This document shows positions 34,119 through 44,639 of a DNA stretch of 64,000 nt, piece by piece (the first letter of the stretch is position 1; every line of letters starts with the position of its first letter). The translations under genes were made by a program, and so were the position numbers. This stretch comes from Achatina immaculata. Its lineage: Eukaryota; Mollusca; Gastropoda; Stylommatophora; Achatinidae. The notes below the pieces were generated by a model. It was not told the DNA's origin. It saw only the letters and a list, made by a program, of their open reading frames with translations, and searched no databases. The stretch spans positions 44,107,433 through 44,171,432 of the forward strand of contig CM019693.1 of the NCBI GenBank assembly GCA_009760885.1, read 5' to 3'.

Positions 34119-35108
34119 TCACCCTAACATCACCATATTAACGATGTCATAGATGTTGACAAAAGTACATATTCAGTTTTACAAATGTGTAGAAAGAGAA
34201 GGAAAAGGAGACATAAATGGCAGAAGTAATTATTACTATGATCTTATAGAGCTTCATGAGGCCTTAAAATTGTTTTCTAGCTTGGTTTCTTGTTGTAATT
34301 TCTGTTCTGTTTCTCAGTGAATAATTCTTTGATTTTATTTTCTGTTCGATTTCTTAACCAATCATCATTTTCTATTTTACTGCACTGTAGGTACATTTTG
34401 TATTAAAACTTCATAATTGGATAATCACTGACAGCTAATTTCCCAATTTTTAGCATGTATTTATCAGTTTTTTTTTCATGCTATTTTTGTTGCCTCCGAC
34501 AAAGGCATTTTGGTAAAATATTGGATTTTTGCTTAAAAAAAATCCTACATACTCAATTACTTCTGCTGTTTATGCCCCACGTCTTTTCTTCTTATTTATC
34601 TCTCTAAACCATTCACCTCTATCTGCTTCAAGTCAACTAACAACTAGTTTTACTACAGTCTTCATCACGCTTGTCTTTAACCAGCGATGGCAGCAGCAGT
34701 TCTTTCTTTTAACATGCTGGCACTCCAAACCCATAATATGTTGAGTATATCCCCAGAGAAAGAAGCCCATGAGATTTAAATATTTTAACTTGTATGGAGG
34801 CTGTTGGACACCTTCTATTTAGATGTGACACATTTAGTTCTTTAATATCATGTGTGAATGAGATAATAGCCCATTCTAAAATGAACTGAATTCTGAGAGA
34901 TACAGGCTTATTACTTCAGTTACAGAAAAAAAGTATGATATGAGAGAAACAGGCTTACTTCAGTAGCAAAAATTAAGCTGAGATTGGAGAATGTCTGTCT
35001 ACAAAGCAACGTGCACTAGAATACACAGTCATGAGACTGTTGATGTATGAAAGGAAAACATTTAACATCAGTTAACTAAATTCAATATAAAAGTAGTTGG
35101 GTGCAAAA
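34119..35108. other. No gene recognised
   Basis: T-rich intergenic sequence; frame 34529-34744 has no motif. Confidence 0.4.
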
Positions 35109-36573
35109 TACAAGGTCAGACAATAAAGTAATGAGACTCATTCATTCATTCATTTGCATGTCCCTTGCGGAACTTTGCCTCCCAAACAGCACTCCTGTAG
35201 GCCTCTCGGTTGTGAGCAAGATGGCCTGCTGCTGCTGCATCCATTTCCAGATCGTCAACGATGTCTTGCAGCCATCTTCGTCTTGGTCTTCCTCTTTTTT
35301 AATGAGACTAATTACCTAAAAAATAAAATAAACAACAGTTGAAGATATAACCTGTATTTTATTCAGAGTAATCCCCTTGTGTATTGATACAACGAGTGAC
35401 ACGATCTAACAGACACTGGAACAACCTCTGCAGCTCTTCTGTTGGTATGGCTCTTAGACTTTGGATGTCATCAGTATCGTCAAAGAAGCGTCCTTTCAAT
35501 GGTAACTTTAATTTTGGGAATAGAAAATAATCGCAGGGAGACAAATCTGGGGAATAGGGTGGATGGTTGAAAACACACACTTGTTTTGGGGTAAAAAATT
35601 CCTGTACAACTACTGCTCCGTGAGCCGGTGCATTATCATGAAGAAGTAAAAAACTGCCAGGTATTGAATACTCGGGTCGAACTCGGAGAATCCTTTTTCA
35701 ATAGGCGTTTCAAAATACTTAAATAAACTTTGGCAATGACAGTCTGTCCTTCTGGAATAAATTCTTTGTGAATAACTCCTTTGCTGTCGTAGAAGCGCAC
35801 CAACACTGTCTTCACTTTCGACTTTTGAAGACGAAATTGTTTGCATTTTAGTGATGATGACAACTTCCACTGAGCACTTTGGCGTTTAGTTATGGGATCA
35901 TAGCGGAAAATCCATGTTTCATCCTCTGCAACAATCAAATTTAAGAAATGTTTATTTCTACGACACGTTTTGATTATGTCTTTTGCATACTCAACACGCT
36001 GATGTTTTTGATCATCAGACGAAAAATATGGTACACCGACAAGCAACTTTTTTCTTGCCCAAATCTTTCACTAAAATTTTACGAATGGTCTCTTGGTTAA
36101 CATCAAATTCATCTGCCATCATCCTCACAGTCAAACAACGATCTTCTTGCATCCATTCTCTGACTTTTGCAATGAGTTCCTCATTACGAACATAAATTGG
36201 GCGTCCATGTCTAGTTGCATTTGTAATCGTTTCCACACCACTTTTGAATCGTGAATACAACCTGAATATCTGTGCACGAGATAAACAATTATCCCCGTAA
36301 ACTTGTCGCATCAATTCAACTGCCTCAAAGGCACTTTTCCGAGTTTTAAACAGAATGTTGGCTTTTTGCTCCATGCTGATTACGCAATAATGCACTTCTG
36401 ACTATGCCAATAAAATGGCAGTTTGTTTGTCGTCTGCTTATGGGGTGGCGATGAAAATTTGCCAGATAACAGGTGAAGGTTGCCTCTTTGGATTCCATGC
36501 TTTGCTTCATAGATGGCATTTTTGTCTTGGCCATAATAAAATCAGTCTCATTACTTAATTGTCGGACCTTGTA
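35109..36573 (-). mobile_element. Mariner-family transposon with both terminal repeats and TA target duplication
   Basis: Left end TA then CAAGGTCAGACAATAAAGTA at 35111; right end the inverted match TACTTAATTGTCGGACCTTG before TA at 36572-36573; about 28 bp with two mismatches. Minus-strand transposase: MEQKANILFKTRKSAFEAVE, SRAQIFRLYSRFKSG, GRPIYVRNEE, DEFDVNQETIRKILVKDLG (36395-36015); EDETWIFRYDPITKRQSAQW (first Asp) and KVKTVLVRFYDSKGVIHKEF; then the third Asp block PPYSPDLSPCDYFLFPKLKL (35580-35359). Three frames need two frameshifts, and the second Asp region is damaged, so it is not autonomous. A LINE-B stub is nested near the left end. Confidence 0.93.
35139..35299 (-). mobile_element. 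LINE-B 3' stub nested in the mariner
   Basis: 161 bp flanked by the direct repeat TAATGAGACT (35129-35138 and 35300-35309). Antisense it reads RRWLQDIVDDLEMDAAAAGH, LAHNREAYRSAVWEAKFRKG and HANE with an (AATG)n tail abutting the left repeat. Since the mariner terminal repeat is interrupted, the LINE arrived after the transposon. Confidence 0.93.
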
Positions 36574-37899
36574 TATTCATTTTGCTCAAAACACTCATTT
36601 TCAAACCAAATTTTGTTCATAACTGTTTGCAGAAGAAAACAGAAATAATATTCTTTCATGTTAGTTACCATTTCATGTTTTAAATTTACTTTTACAAATT
36701 GTACATTCAGATCAGAAAACAAGGAAGTGGTAAAACGTGTATTACAATTAAAATAAAACATAGTGAACCAGTCAATAAACAAATGTTTATAGCAGATCTC
36801 CAGTTATGAAAGCTGGATGATTGTTATCATGATTGGGTGCCCTGCCAGCTAATCTTTGACAGTCCCGCTTCTCTAGTTCGTACAATCTTTGCTATCTCAA
36901 AATCAAATTTGCTGCCTCTATAAAAGTCTGTTTAAAAAAAAAAAAGCAGCGACTTTTAAAATTTCCCGCCAACCGACACAGAGAGAACGGTGGGGCAGTG
37001 TTTCCAACTTTTTTTCCTCCAAGAAATATCTACAATTGTCTCAGAATACACCTAGAATTATCTAGTTGTTTTGTTTGTTTTTGTGGCACTTATCCAAAAA
37101 ATCTCTAGGAAATATTTTGTCTTTTGAAACAATGTATAAGTGAAAATTAATATGGGAAATGTCATTGAAGGTAATGTTAATATGTTATTAATGGTAATAT
37201 GTCATTAATAGTAATGTATCATTACTGGTATTAATAAACTTGAAACTTTCAAAAAAAAAAAAGATCACCATCATCATCACCTTAAGCATTTGAAGGACAC
37301 GCTTGGCAAGATGATGTAAAAGCTCCATCTCTAGCAGAATTTTTTTTTTCTGATATGCTGCCACTGTTAAGCGGTTACTATAGCTTTTGAAACTTCAGGA
37401 GGAAGCTGGTAAGTGCCAAAATAATGTCTTGATAAGCTGATATTGACAATTAAAATAGCATAAATAAGTTTCAGCTTCTTTTTATTGCAGTTTTACTACT
37501 AGCATTGTTGGGCTTGCACAAATCAGCCAGGTGGTCACAGTTTACAATAGCACAATGGCAACTCATAAATATGGTAACTGATCCCTCAAGACTAGAGGAT
37601 TAAAGACAGCTAACTTCTTCTACTACAAGTGCTTCCAAACTGCGGAACTTTAAACATTAAAACATAGAATTCGTATATTGAGAAACGGCTGATTTTGGAA
37701 GATTTTGTCTTTAATTTGTTTTTTAAAAATTATCAAATATTATATATATTTAATTATACAATATCAAGATTTATAGCTAACATCTAAATGACTATTTTCA
37801 CTATATACGACCAAAATTATCTGGATCTAAATAAAAAATCTAAACTGGCAACCCTGCAGTGAAGCAACCGAGCGCATCTAGCGGTGGGTCTTGACAACA
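36574..37899. other. No gene recognised
   Basis: AT-rich, with a poly-A run at 37248-37262 and ATC trinucleotides. Nothing coding until the mariner remnant. Confidence 0.4.
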
Positions 37900-38720
37900 A
37901 ACTGCCATTTGCCTCATTCCGCTATGAGCGTTAGTCGTCGAGATACATCCGCTGAAGAGAGCACGTGCACAACTGTTGGTCGAATTAGTGACAAAGTGTC
38001 AATGAAGGAGCTTGAAGAACAAAGTGTGTATGTGAAATTTTGTTGCAAACTTGTAAACAAAATTTACAAAGACATGGAAATTGCTTAACCACTTATAGGG
38101 GGAGGACTATATGAGCCGAAGGCAGGGTTATAAGTGGTTTTAAGCGTTTTAGAGAGAGTAGAACGTCAGTAGTTGAAGATCCCAAGTCTGGACGATTTTC
38201 CACATCATCAGGCAGTGACCACGTTGAAAGAGGTCGTGCTATGATTCGTGGAAATTATCATTTAAGTGCCCAGGAAGTTGTCAACAAAGCGGGCATCAAC
38301 ATAGAATCTTGCCACCAAAATTTGACTGAAAAACTTCAAGATCGTCTCTGTGCAAAATTCGTCCCGCATTTGCTGGTCAGAAAGAGAAGCATATTGAAGT
38401 CAGACAGGAACTGCTTGCCAGTGCAAATGGTCACTCTTAAGAACATCAAAACACAGGAGATGAGACGTGGGTTTATGTCTATGATGTTGAAACCGAGATC
38501 CAGTCTTCGAAGTGGGTGGGGAAATGGTCTCCTCGACCAGAGTTGCTCAAAGATTAATGTCTTGTTGGTTGTGGTTTTTTTTTTTATTGCAAAGGCATTG
38601 CCCACTACGAATTGTACCATGTGATCAGATGATAAACGAACAGCTGTACCAGGAAGTTTATACTCTGATATATTTTTAGTAGCAAACCCAGAGTGTCTGA
38701 AACAGATTGAAAGTTGTATG
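37900..38720 (+). mobile_element. Mariner-like transposon remnant, duplication copy 1
   Basis: N-terminal part VSMKELEEQSVYVKFCCKLV at about 38000, then MSRRQGYKWF-like sequence, SVVEDPKSGR, MIRGNYHLSAQEVVNKAGIN, LQDRLCAKFVPHLL, GDETWVYVYDVETEIQSSKW (first catalytic Asp). The rest of the catalytic domain is a stub (ISVGNAFA region) with stops. Repeated at 44633-45270, within a larger duplication. Confidence 0.82.
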
Positions 38721-39000
38721 ATAAAGACCTCCCTCCCCGCCAAACAGTCCAGTCCGTCAGATGGACTGTGAGCCCAAGTTTTGGTCCTTTCAAAGTAAAG
38801 TTCGTTCTCTTCAGTTTTACCGCATTTGTCAGAATTCCTTAGTTTTATTTTGTCATCACAAGTCAAAAGATTTGTGGCTGTTTCTTCCCCTGTTCTGATT
38901 CTAATGAGCTATCTATGTTCTGTAAATGTCCACGTTTTGTCATGCCATACAGGCAGCCGGTGATGTAGTGTTAGTGAGAATATTTTCCTACACTTGATAG
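38721..39000. other. Unassigned sequence between mariner and SINE array
   Basis: About 280 bp unique to copy 1 in its second half; only the first part (ACAGATTGAAAGTTGTATGA) matches copy 2 at 45250. No motif. Confidence 0.4.
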
Positions 39001-39573
39001 CACACAAGAGAGTGATGTGGTCAGCACACAAGAGAGTGATGTGGTCAGCATACAAGAGATTGATGTGGTCAGCAAACAAGAGAGTGATGTGATCAGCGTA
39101 CAAGAGATTGATGTGGTCAGCGCAAAAGAGAGTAATGTTGTCAGCGCAAAAGAGAGTGATGTGGTCAGCACACAAGAGATTGATGTGGTCAGCACACAAG
39201 AGAGTGATGTGGTCAGCACACAAGAGAGTGATGTGGTCAGCACACAAGAGATTGATGCGGTCAGCGCACAAGAGTGATGTGGTCAGCACACAAGAGAGTG
39301 ATGTGGTCAGCGCACAAGAGTGATGTGGTCAGCATACAAGAGATTGATGTGGTCAGCGCACAAGAGCGATGTGGTCAGCGCACAAGAGATTGATGTGGTC
39401 AGCACACAAAAGATTGATGTGGTCAGCACACAAGAGATTGATGTGGTCAGCATCACTCCTAGTTACCTTTTCTTTCCTAGCTCCGGAAGAAGTTTAGCAA
39501 CCATTTCTAATGGCTGGTAAATGCGATGGCTTCGATCGAATTTGAATTAACGGCCTTGCCATGAGAGATGAGG
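39001..39573 (-). mobile_element. SINE, minus strand, with its 24-bp tail unit expanded to an array
   Basis: 39001-39450 is a 24-bp minisatellite of about 18 units (GATGTGGTCAGCACACAAGA, alternating GAGAGT and GAGATT). It runs into a segment (CATCACTCCTAGTTACCTTT...CGGAAGAAG) that is the reverse complement of the SINE body at 39660-39730, then a decayed tRNA-like head near 39540-39573. The array unit is the same as the two copies in the tail of the plus-strand SINE next door. Confidence 0.75.
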
Positions 39574-39900
39574 GGATCTTAGTGGCGAAGTGATTAGTGG
39601 ACTAGTCTTTCATGGCGAAGGTAGGGGTTCGAATCTGTTTGAATTCTTTGAAGTCACTCAGTTGTAGATGTGGGTACCTGACTTCTTCTGGAACTGGGGA
39701 AGGAAAAGCGGTTAGGCGTGATGTTGACCACATCGTCCTCTAGTGTGCTGACCACATTATCCTCTAATGTGCTGATAGGTCAAGGAAAAATATAGGCATT
39801 AACATCATCTCCTCTATGTGCCTCCAAGGCATAATAAGGTTACCCTCTCTACCATGAGAGATGAGCACACTAACCACTGCGCCACATAGGGCCTGGGTGG
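39574..39900 (+). mobile_element. tRNA-derived SINE, plus strand, head-to-head with its neighbour
   Basis: A-box-like TGGCGAAGTGA at 39583 and B box GGTTCGAATCT at 39626-39636; body GTGGGTACCTGACTTCTTCT; 24-bp tail units GACCACATCGTCCTCTAGTG and ACCACATTATCCTCTAATG; then ATAGGCATTAACATCAT. At 39845-39893 the sequence reads backwards as another tRNA-like head (GGCGCAGTGGTTAGTGTGCT), so a third partial SINE on the minus strand may be fused here. Confidence 0.75.
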
Positions 39901-40253
39901 TATTCTATGAGCTGTTTATTTTGTTCTGCTTCACATCTGCTACAAACTTCCTGGCTGTTCAAAGAACATTTCACACAGCCTGTGTACACTAGGAGCTGTC
40001 TGTCATAGATTTTCTTAGCCGTCTGAAATTATGTCATGTAACCACATTTAAATTATTATCTTTTATTTCTATTTTTATCTTCTGCTCAATTATTGATGAA
40101 AATGATGCCAGAAGTAGAGACAGATAATAGAATAATAATAAATTCAACACTACTAGTTAATACTATGCAGATGACGAAAATAATTATCGTCGATATGTGT
40201 TCATGGATTAGCAGAAAGTCATTAGGTTTAGCAAAGAGCCGTATCACTTCTTA
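39901..40253. other. 3' flank of the Toll-like receptor
   Basis: No gene; 353 bp well conserved in the second duplication copy (45790-46110), including CACTACTAGTTAATA. Confidence 0.5.
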
Positions 40254-40901
40254 TCATGGCTTTAAACACATTCTTAACTTTTGCCTGAGATGGTAACTCA
40301 TTTGCCACTGCGACACAACAATGATATTGTCTTCAAAAACAGAACTGAAAACTTCATTCGGGACTGTCTGCTGAAGGTCTTCGTCTACAAGCAACACGAG
40401 TCGAGCCGGGTTGAGGGGCGTCTGTGCGTAGAGAGCTGACCTATACGTGAAAGTTGACCAAGTGTTGTCTTGAAGGAAGCTCTCGCTGAAGACTAACACA
40501 ATCCTCCAACTGGAGCTGACAGCCTCCAAAATACTGCTGGCCATATCGGATGCAGGATTCATATCTCGATGATGGACATACGTGCTTAGTCCAAGCTTTT
40601 CTTCTATAAACTTTCTCAGAACAAAACATGGGAATTTATAGTCATCATCTGCGTACCCGATGAAAACCCCAATCTTGTAATCGGCAAGTTCTTTAATTTT
40701 ATAACCAGCGACCATTTTTATAATGGCCGATTTTATAAAGGTTTTGTTTCTCCAGACAAGGAGGAAACTCAGAAAGCCAATCAACATGGTCAGCAGAAGA
40801 CTAACAGCAAGAGATAGGAAGAACTCTCCAGAACATTTCCGCCATAATCCTTCGATATCTGAGAAACTACCTGTATACGACAGTTCTCCTGTATCTGTCA
40901 T
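40254..40901 (-). CDS. Toll-like receptor, membrane segment and TIR domain (3' part)
   Basis: 215 codons from ATG at 40901 to a stop at 40254. Residues 27-50 are a single membrane helix (FFLSLAVSLLLTMLIGFLSF), then a basic juxtamembrane stretch. TIR domain about 76-213: box 1 YKIGVFIGYADDDYKFPCFV, BB loop HHRDMNPASD with its proline, SSSWRIVLVFSESFLQDNTW, PARLVLLVDEDL, SQWQMSYHLRQKL. This is the cytosolic part that recruits MyD88-type adaptors in TLRs. Its ATG overlaps the stop of the upstream LRR frame by four bases. Extending this frame upstream gives FTC before the Met, exactly the missing LRRCT cysteine, so it is most likely the rest of the same protein. Confidence 0.9.
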   Translation of the reverse strand: MTDTGELSYTGSFSDIEGLWRKCSGEFFLSLAVSLLLTMLIGFLSFLLVWRNKTFIKSAIIKMVAGYKIKELADYKIGVFIGYADDDYKFPCFVLRKFIEEKLGLSTYVHHRDMNPASDMASSILEAVSSSWRIVLVFSESFLQDNTWSTFTYRSALYAQTPLNPARLVLLVDEDLQQTVPNEVFSSVFEDNIIVVSQWQMSYHLRQKLRMCLKP

Positions 40902-43195
40902 ACAGGTAAAATTACCTTGTTGTCTAAATGAACACGAGTTTCTCTAAGCCACACTAGAAAGCGCATGCTCCTACATCCACACGACAAGATATTACCAGAC
41001 AAAAAAAGTCTAAAACCTGCAGGTCTCATTGCCAGCTTATCCATGTTTTCAGTCTCTTCTTGATCCAACATAGTTATAGAGTTGTCACTGAGATCTAAGT
41101 ATTTAAGCCTGAGAGTGTTCTGTAATTTAAACGGGACATGTTGAAATCGATTCTTGGATAAATCCAACTCTTCTAGATTTCTGTTCTCAGCAAATGTCGA
41201 GCTTTCCAGCATATACAAAAGGTTTAATGAGATATCCAGTCTCTTCAAACTGACCAGATTCTGAAAAATTCTGTAACTCTTGGTAAAAATTAACTGGGGG
41301 TCCAGTTTACAGGTTGATAAGTCTAACTCTTCCAGACTGCACAGATCATCAAAGAATGTCACTGATAAAGAAGACATGTCATTACCAGACAATATAAACG
41401 ATTTTAGATGAGAAAGACCGATAATATTTCCTTGAAACTCAGAAAAGCCACTTTCCTGAAGATTGAGATATCTTAAGCTTCTTGCTCCAACGATTCTGAT
41501 GTTGGCGTGAAGGACAGTGGAAAGCACAGTGCTTCCCATCTTTACCGTCTGTAAACTTTCAGATACGGAAACAGAAAAATATCCAAAACTGCCGTCACCT
41601 TGGTAACCTGTTTTTGTTAAGCTTACAGGTATTGTAAAATTGCGGTGATCTTGCTCCATATGTTCTGTACGTGGTGAAGTAGTAGACATACAGCTTTCCG
41701 ATTTGTTGTTCTCTTTTAAATTTGGAAACGTAATGTGGTCGGGCGATTGTAAACGTTTCTTCCGGCTTTGTAAAAGAAGTCTTTTGTCAACGCCGTTTGC
41801 AAATGACTGGCCAAAATAACACTGTTTCAAACCAAATTCCATTGCAAAATTTTCAATAGATTTCATGTTAAACATACGAACAAATGCTATAGGAATACCC
41901 ACGACATTATTTTCAGATATGTCAAAAGTCTTGAGACATCTGTTCCAAGTCTCACTATAAAATGCATCGCGTTTTACAACACGTATTTGACTGTGAATAA
42001 GTGAAAAGTTTTTGACACAAATTTCCAACAAATATTTTGTTTTAATGGAATCCAGAATACCATCATTGTGAAGAATACTTGAGTAATCTTCATTTAAATT
42101 GTAACTGACTCGACAAAAATAAATTGTTGATATATTTCTTCTCACCAATGGCTTCAGAAGACGGAGAGCGCTTTCAACACCAATATACGCATTGGAGATT
42201 GCAAGGACGTCTAGATTTTGTAGATACTCAAGGGCTTCTTCACTAAAGTTGGACAAAGAAGGGAAATCATTCACTGTTAACTCAGTCAGTGATGTCATGT
42301 TTTCAAAACTAGTATTGCCTATGAACTTTGAGTTGCCAGAAATCCTCAGACTGGTCAAATTTTTCAGAGATAAAAACTCATTTCCCAGGTGCAGAGTTTC
42401 TCCTGGCGCGTCCACGCTCAACATTTCCAACTTCTGAAGCTGTTCGAGAAAAGGAAGGCTGAAATTATTTGAAACAAATATTTTATCTACGTCGTCTACA
42501 AGGCCAAGCTCCCGCAAGTTTATCAGTGGTTTTAAGATTCGCTGAAAGTGTGGGTAATATTTGGCACCCATTTTATTGAATTCTAAATTGAGATTTTCCA
42601 ACTTGTTTAAACCTCCGAACGCGTTTGGACTGATATTTTCAATTTTGTTATTGGCCATGCTCAGTTTGCGGAGATTCTCAAGATGAGAGAAAATGAGATC
42701 AGGGACTTGGGTTAGTTCATTGTCATCCAGACTGATGATCGTTGTGTTGGGTGGAAACCACGTGGAGTTCACATTTGTCAGTGAACGACTGCTGCAGTCG
42801 ACCACAATGTCTACACCGTCATAGGCCACTGAACATGGAGAAAATTGAGAATCGCTTCCAGTGTTTGCGGCAATGTATAGTGGATGTGCACGCTTTTTTC
42901 TGGTGTGTCGACTCAAGAAATCCATAACCAAAGACAAGTCTGAGATATTCCACCAAGTTCCTGGAAATGTTTTCCGTGAATTTTTAATCCAGTTTCTGTT
43001 TTCAACATTTCTCGTGCTAACATCGTTTGTTTGCTGTTGTAAGTTGATGTATGAAAGATTGTCGTTCTTTTGTGTTTTCTCATGTTTGCTTGCCATGTCC
43101 ATCACTTCCAGGATATGACTTTGACAGTTTGAGACACTTAGATAAAGACACACTAAGAACAAAAGTTCTTTACTTGCCTTCCCCAGTTGATCCAT
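40898..43195 (-). CDS. Toll-like receptor, extracellular leucine-rich repeat part (5' part)
   Basis: 765 codons in one exon from ATG at 43195. Signal peptide about 1-25 (KELLFLVCLYLSVSNCQS). LRRNT with C121 and C134 (PCSVAYDGVDIVVDCSSRSL). LRRs follow (NLRKLSMANNKIENISPNAF; KLENLNLEFNKM; LEELDLSTCKL; LKRLDISLNLLYMLESSTFA; LEELDLSKNRFQHVP; LKYLDLSDNSITML). A single LRRCT begins CGCRSMRFLVWLRET. The frame stops five codons after LDNK at TGA, while the -1 frame continues into the TIR part. One missing A near 40913 explains this. With one LRRCT and an LRRNT it resembles the single-cysteine-cluster TLRs. Senses microbial or endogenous ligands by family; ligand unknown. Confidence 0.92.
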   Translation of the reverse strand: MDQLGKASKELLFLVCLYLSVSNCQSHILEVMDMASKHEKTQKNDNLSYINLQQQTNDVSTRNVENRNWIKNSRKTFPGTWWNISDLSLVMDFLSRHTRKKRAHPLYIAANTGSDSQFSPCSVAYDGVDIVVDCSSRSLTNVNSTWFPPNTTIISLDDNELTQVPDLIFSHLENLRKLSMANNKIENISPNAFGGLNKLENLNLEFNKMGAKYYPHFQRILKPLINLRELGLVDDVDKIFVSNNFSLPFLEQLQKLEMLSVDAPGETLHLGNEFLSLKNLTSLRISGNSKFIGNTSFENMTSLTELTVNDFPSLSNFSEEALEYLQNLDVLAISNAYIGVESALRLLKPLVRRNISTIYFCRVSYNLNEDYSSILHNDGILDSIKTKYLLEICVKNFSLIHSQIRVVKRDAFYSETWNRCLKTFDISENNVVGIPIAFVRMFNMKSIENFAMEFGLKQCYFGQSFANGVDKRLLLQSRKKRLQSPDHITFPNLKENNKSESCMSTTSPRTEHMEQDHRNFTIPVSLTKTGYQGDGSFGYFSVSVSESLQTVKMGSTVLSTVLHANIRIVGARSLRYLNLQESGFSEFQGNIIGLSHLKSFILSGNDMSSLSVTFFDDLCSLEELDLSTCKLDPQLIFTKSYRIFQNLVSLKRLDISLNLLYMLESSTFAENRNLEELDLSKNRFQHVPFKLQNTLRLKYLDLSDNSITMLDQEETENMDKLAMRPAGFRLFLSGNILSCGCRSMRFLVWLRETRVHLDNKVILPV

Positions 43196-43884
43196 GCACG
43201 TCTATGGAGGAGCCCCTGACACTTAAAATGTTTTAGTTTAACAAAATCGCCGCCAGTGTTGAACAGTGCTGAAATATATATTATATCATTTATGATTTAT
43301 GTTCCAGTAATAATCATTTGAGTATTATATCTAATTTCTATAATATAACTTTTCACTGGAAATTATATCTTATCTTTTATTGAATACTGAATGTATAAAT
43401 ATTGAACATATAATAGCAACTGGTCACAACCTGCAAAAGTCTCATTATTTAACATAGTTTAATATGATTAAAAATGACTATAGAAATGAGTCCTATTCCA
43501 AGGCGTTCTTACCTTCTTTGTGTCAAATACTAGCAACCCGTCATTACTTGCAAAAACTCTTGTGATGTAACAAAATTACTGTGACAAGAAAGCGTTACCG
43601 GGAAAATGAGTCCTACTCCAAAACCTTTAAGTATTTTAGTGTAGCTATGTTAGCGCAAACTGTTCTTGTGTCAGCACATAAGAGAAATGTAGAGAGAGCC
43701 AGAGAGGGAGAAAGAGATTGCCGTGTTATGCTTACCTGACTATCTTGCTACAAAGCAGGAATAGCCATCAGGCAAGTTTATTAAACGCATTGAAAAAAAC
43801 ATTCCAAACGTGAAGCAACAATCCCGTCAATCCACTCATGCATATCACGCACCAAAGCTGAACTGCTGAACCAAAAAGTTATTT
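43196..43884. other. Upstream region of the TLR
   Basis: AT-rich 5' flank. Two similar blocks (ATGAGTCCTATTCCAAGGCG at 43486 and ATGAGTCCTACTCCAAAACC at 43606) form a roughly 120-bp tandem repeat. No promoter element is convincing. Confidence 0.4.
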
Positions 43885-44165
43885 CATATAGACGAAATGT
43901 CTTATGGATGTGAAGCATGGCCTGTTAATAAAACAGTACAGCGAGAAATGGAGGCCATGAAATTGTTGTTTATAAGAAGTATATTGAAGGTATTATGGAC
44001 AGATAAGAAAACCAATGAAGAAGTCTTAAAAGAGCCTGGAGTTAAAAAGAAAATTATAGTAAAGATCAGAGTCAGATAAGTGAGACGTATAGGACATTTT
44101 CTGAGAAGAGGAAACTTGGAACACACTGAGACAACTTGAATATTTGAGAGAAGAAGAGACAGAGG
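43885..44165 (+). mobile_element. LINE C-terminal fragment
   Basis: SYGCEAWPVNKTVQREMEAM, LLFIRSILKVLWTDKKTNEE, then RRIGHFLRRGN and RRRDRGRLSQCELK. This is the YGCE-to-GRP block of a LINE-C-like element. The last 20 bp (GACTGTCTCAATGTGAATTA) are the first unit of the array that follows. Confidence 0.75.
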
Positions 44166-44632
44166 AAGACTGTCTCAATGTGAATTAAAATGAAACGAGA
44201 CAGCATGACTGTTAAGTTGATACTGTCTAAATGTGAAGTAAAATGAAACCAGAAATTGTGACTATTAAGTTGATATTGTCTCAATTTGAAGTAAAATGAA
44301 ACCAGAAATTGTGACTATTAAGTTGATATTGTCTCAATGTGAAGTAAAATGACGCCAGAAATTGTGACTGTTAAGTTGATATTGTCTCAATGTGAAGTAA
44401 AATGACACCAGAAATTGTAACAGTTAAACTGATGCTGTCTCAATGTGAAGTAAAATGACACCAGAAATTGTAACAGTTAAACTGATGCTGTCTCAATGTG
44501 AAGTAAAATGACACCAGAAATTGTGACTGTTAAGTTGATATTGTCTCAATGTGAAGTAAAATGACACCAGAAATTGTGACTGTTAAGTTGATATTGTCTC
44601 AATGTGAAGTAAAATGACACCAGAAATTGTGA
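44166..44632. repeat. Minisatellite, unit 53 bp, about nine copies
   Basis: TGTCTCAATGTGAAGTAAAA plus TGACACCAGAAATTGTGACT and GTTAAGTTGATA. The unit starts in LINE sequence, and the array is cut off cleanly where the segmental duplication begins (GGGAGGAGGACTACATGAGC). Confidence 0.93.
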
Positions 44633-44639
44633 CTGGGAG

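Noticed and set aside
40254..40901. An independent TIR-only gene starting at 40901
   Set aside because: The four-base overlap with the LRR frame and the upstream FTC in the same frame indicate one receptor with a frameshift, although the methionine could in principle serve as a start.
42192..43236. Plus-strand frames across the TLR
   Set aside because: Antisense shadows of the LRR coding sequence.
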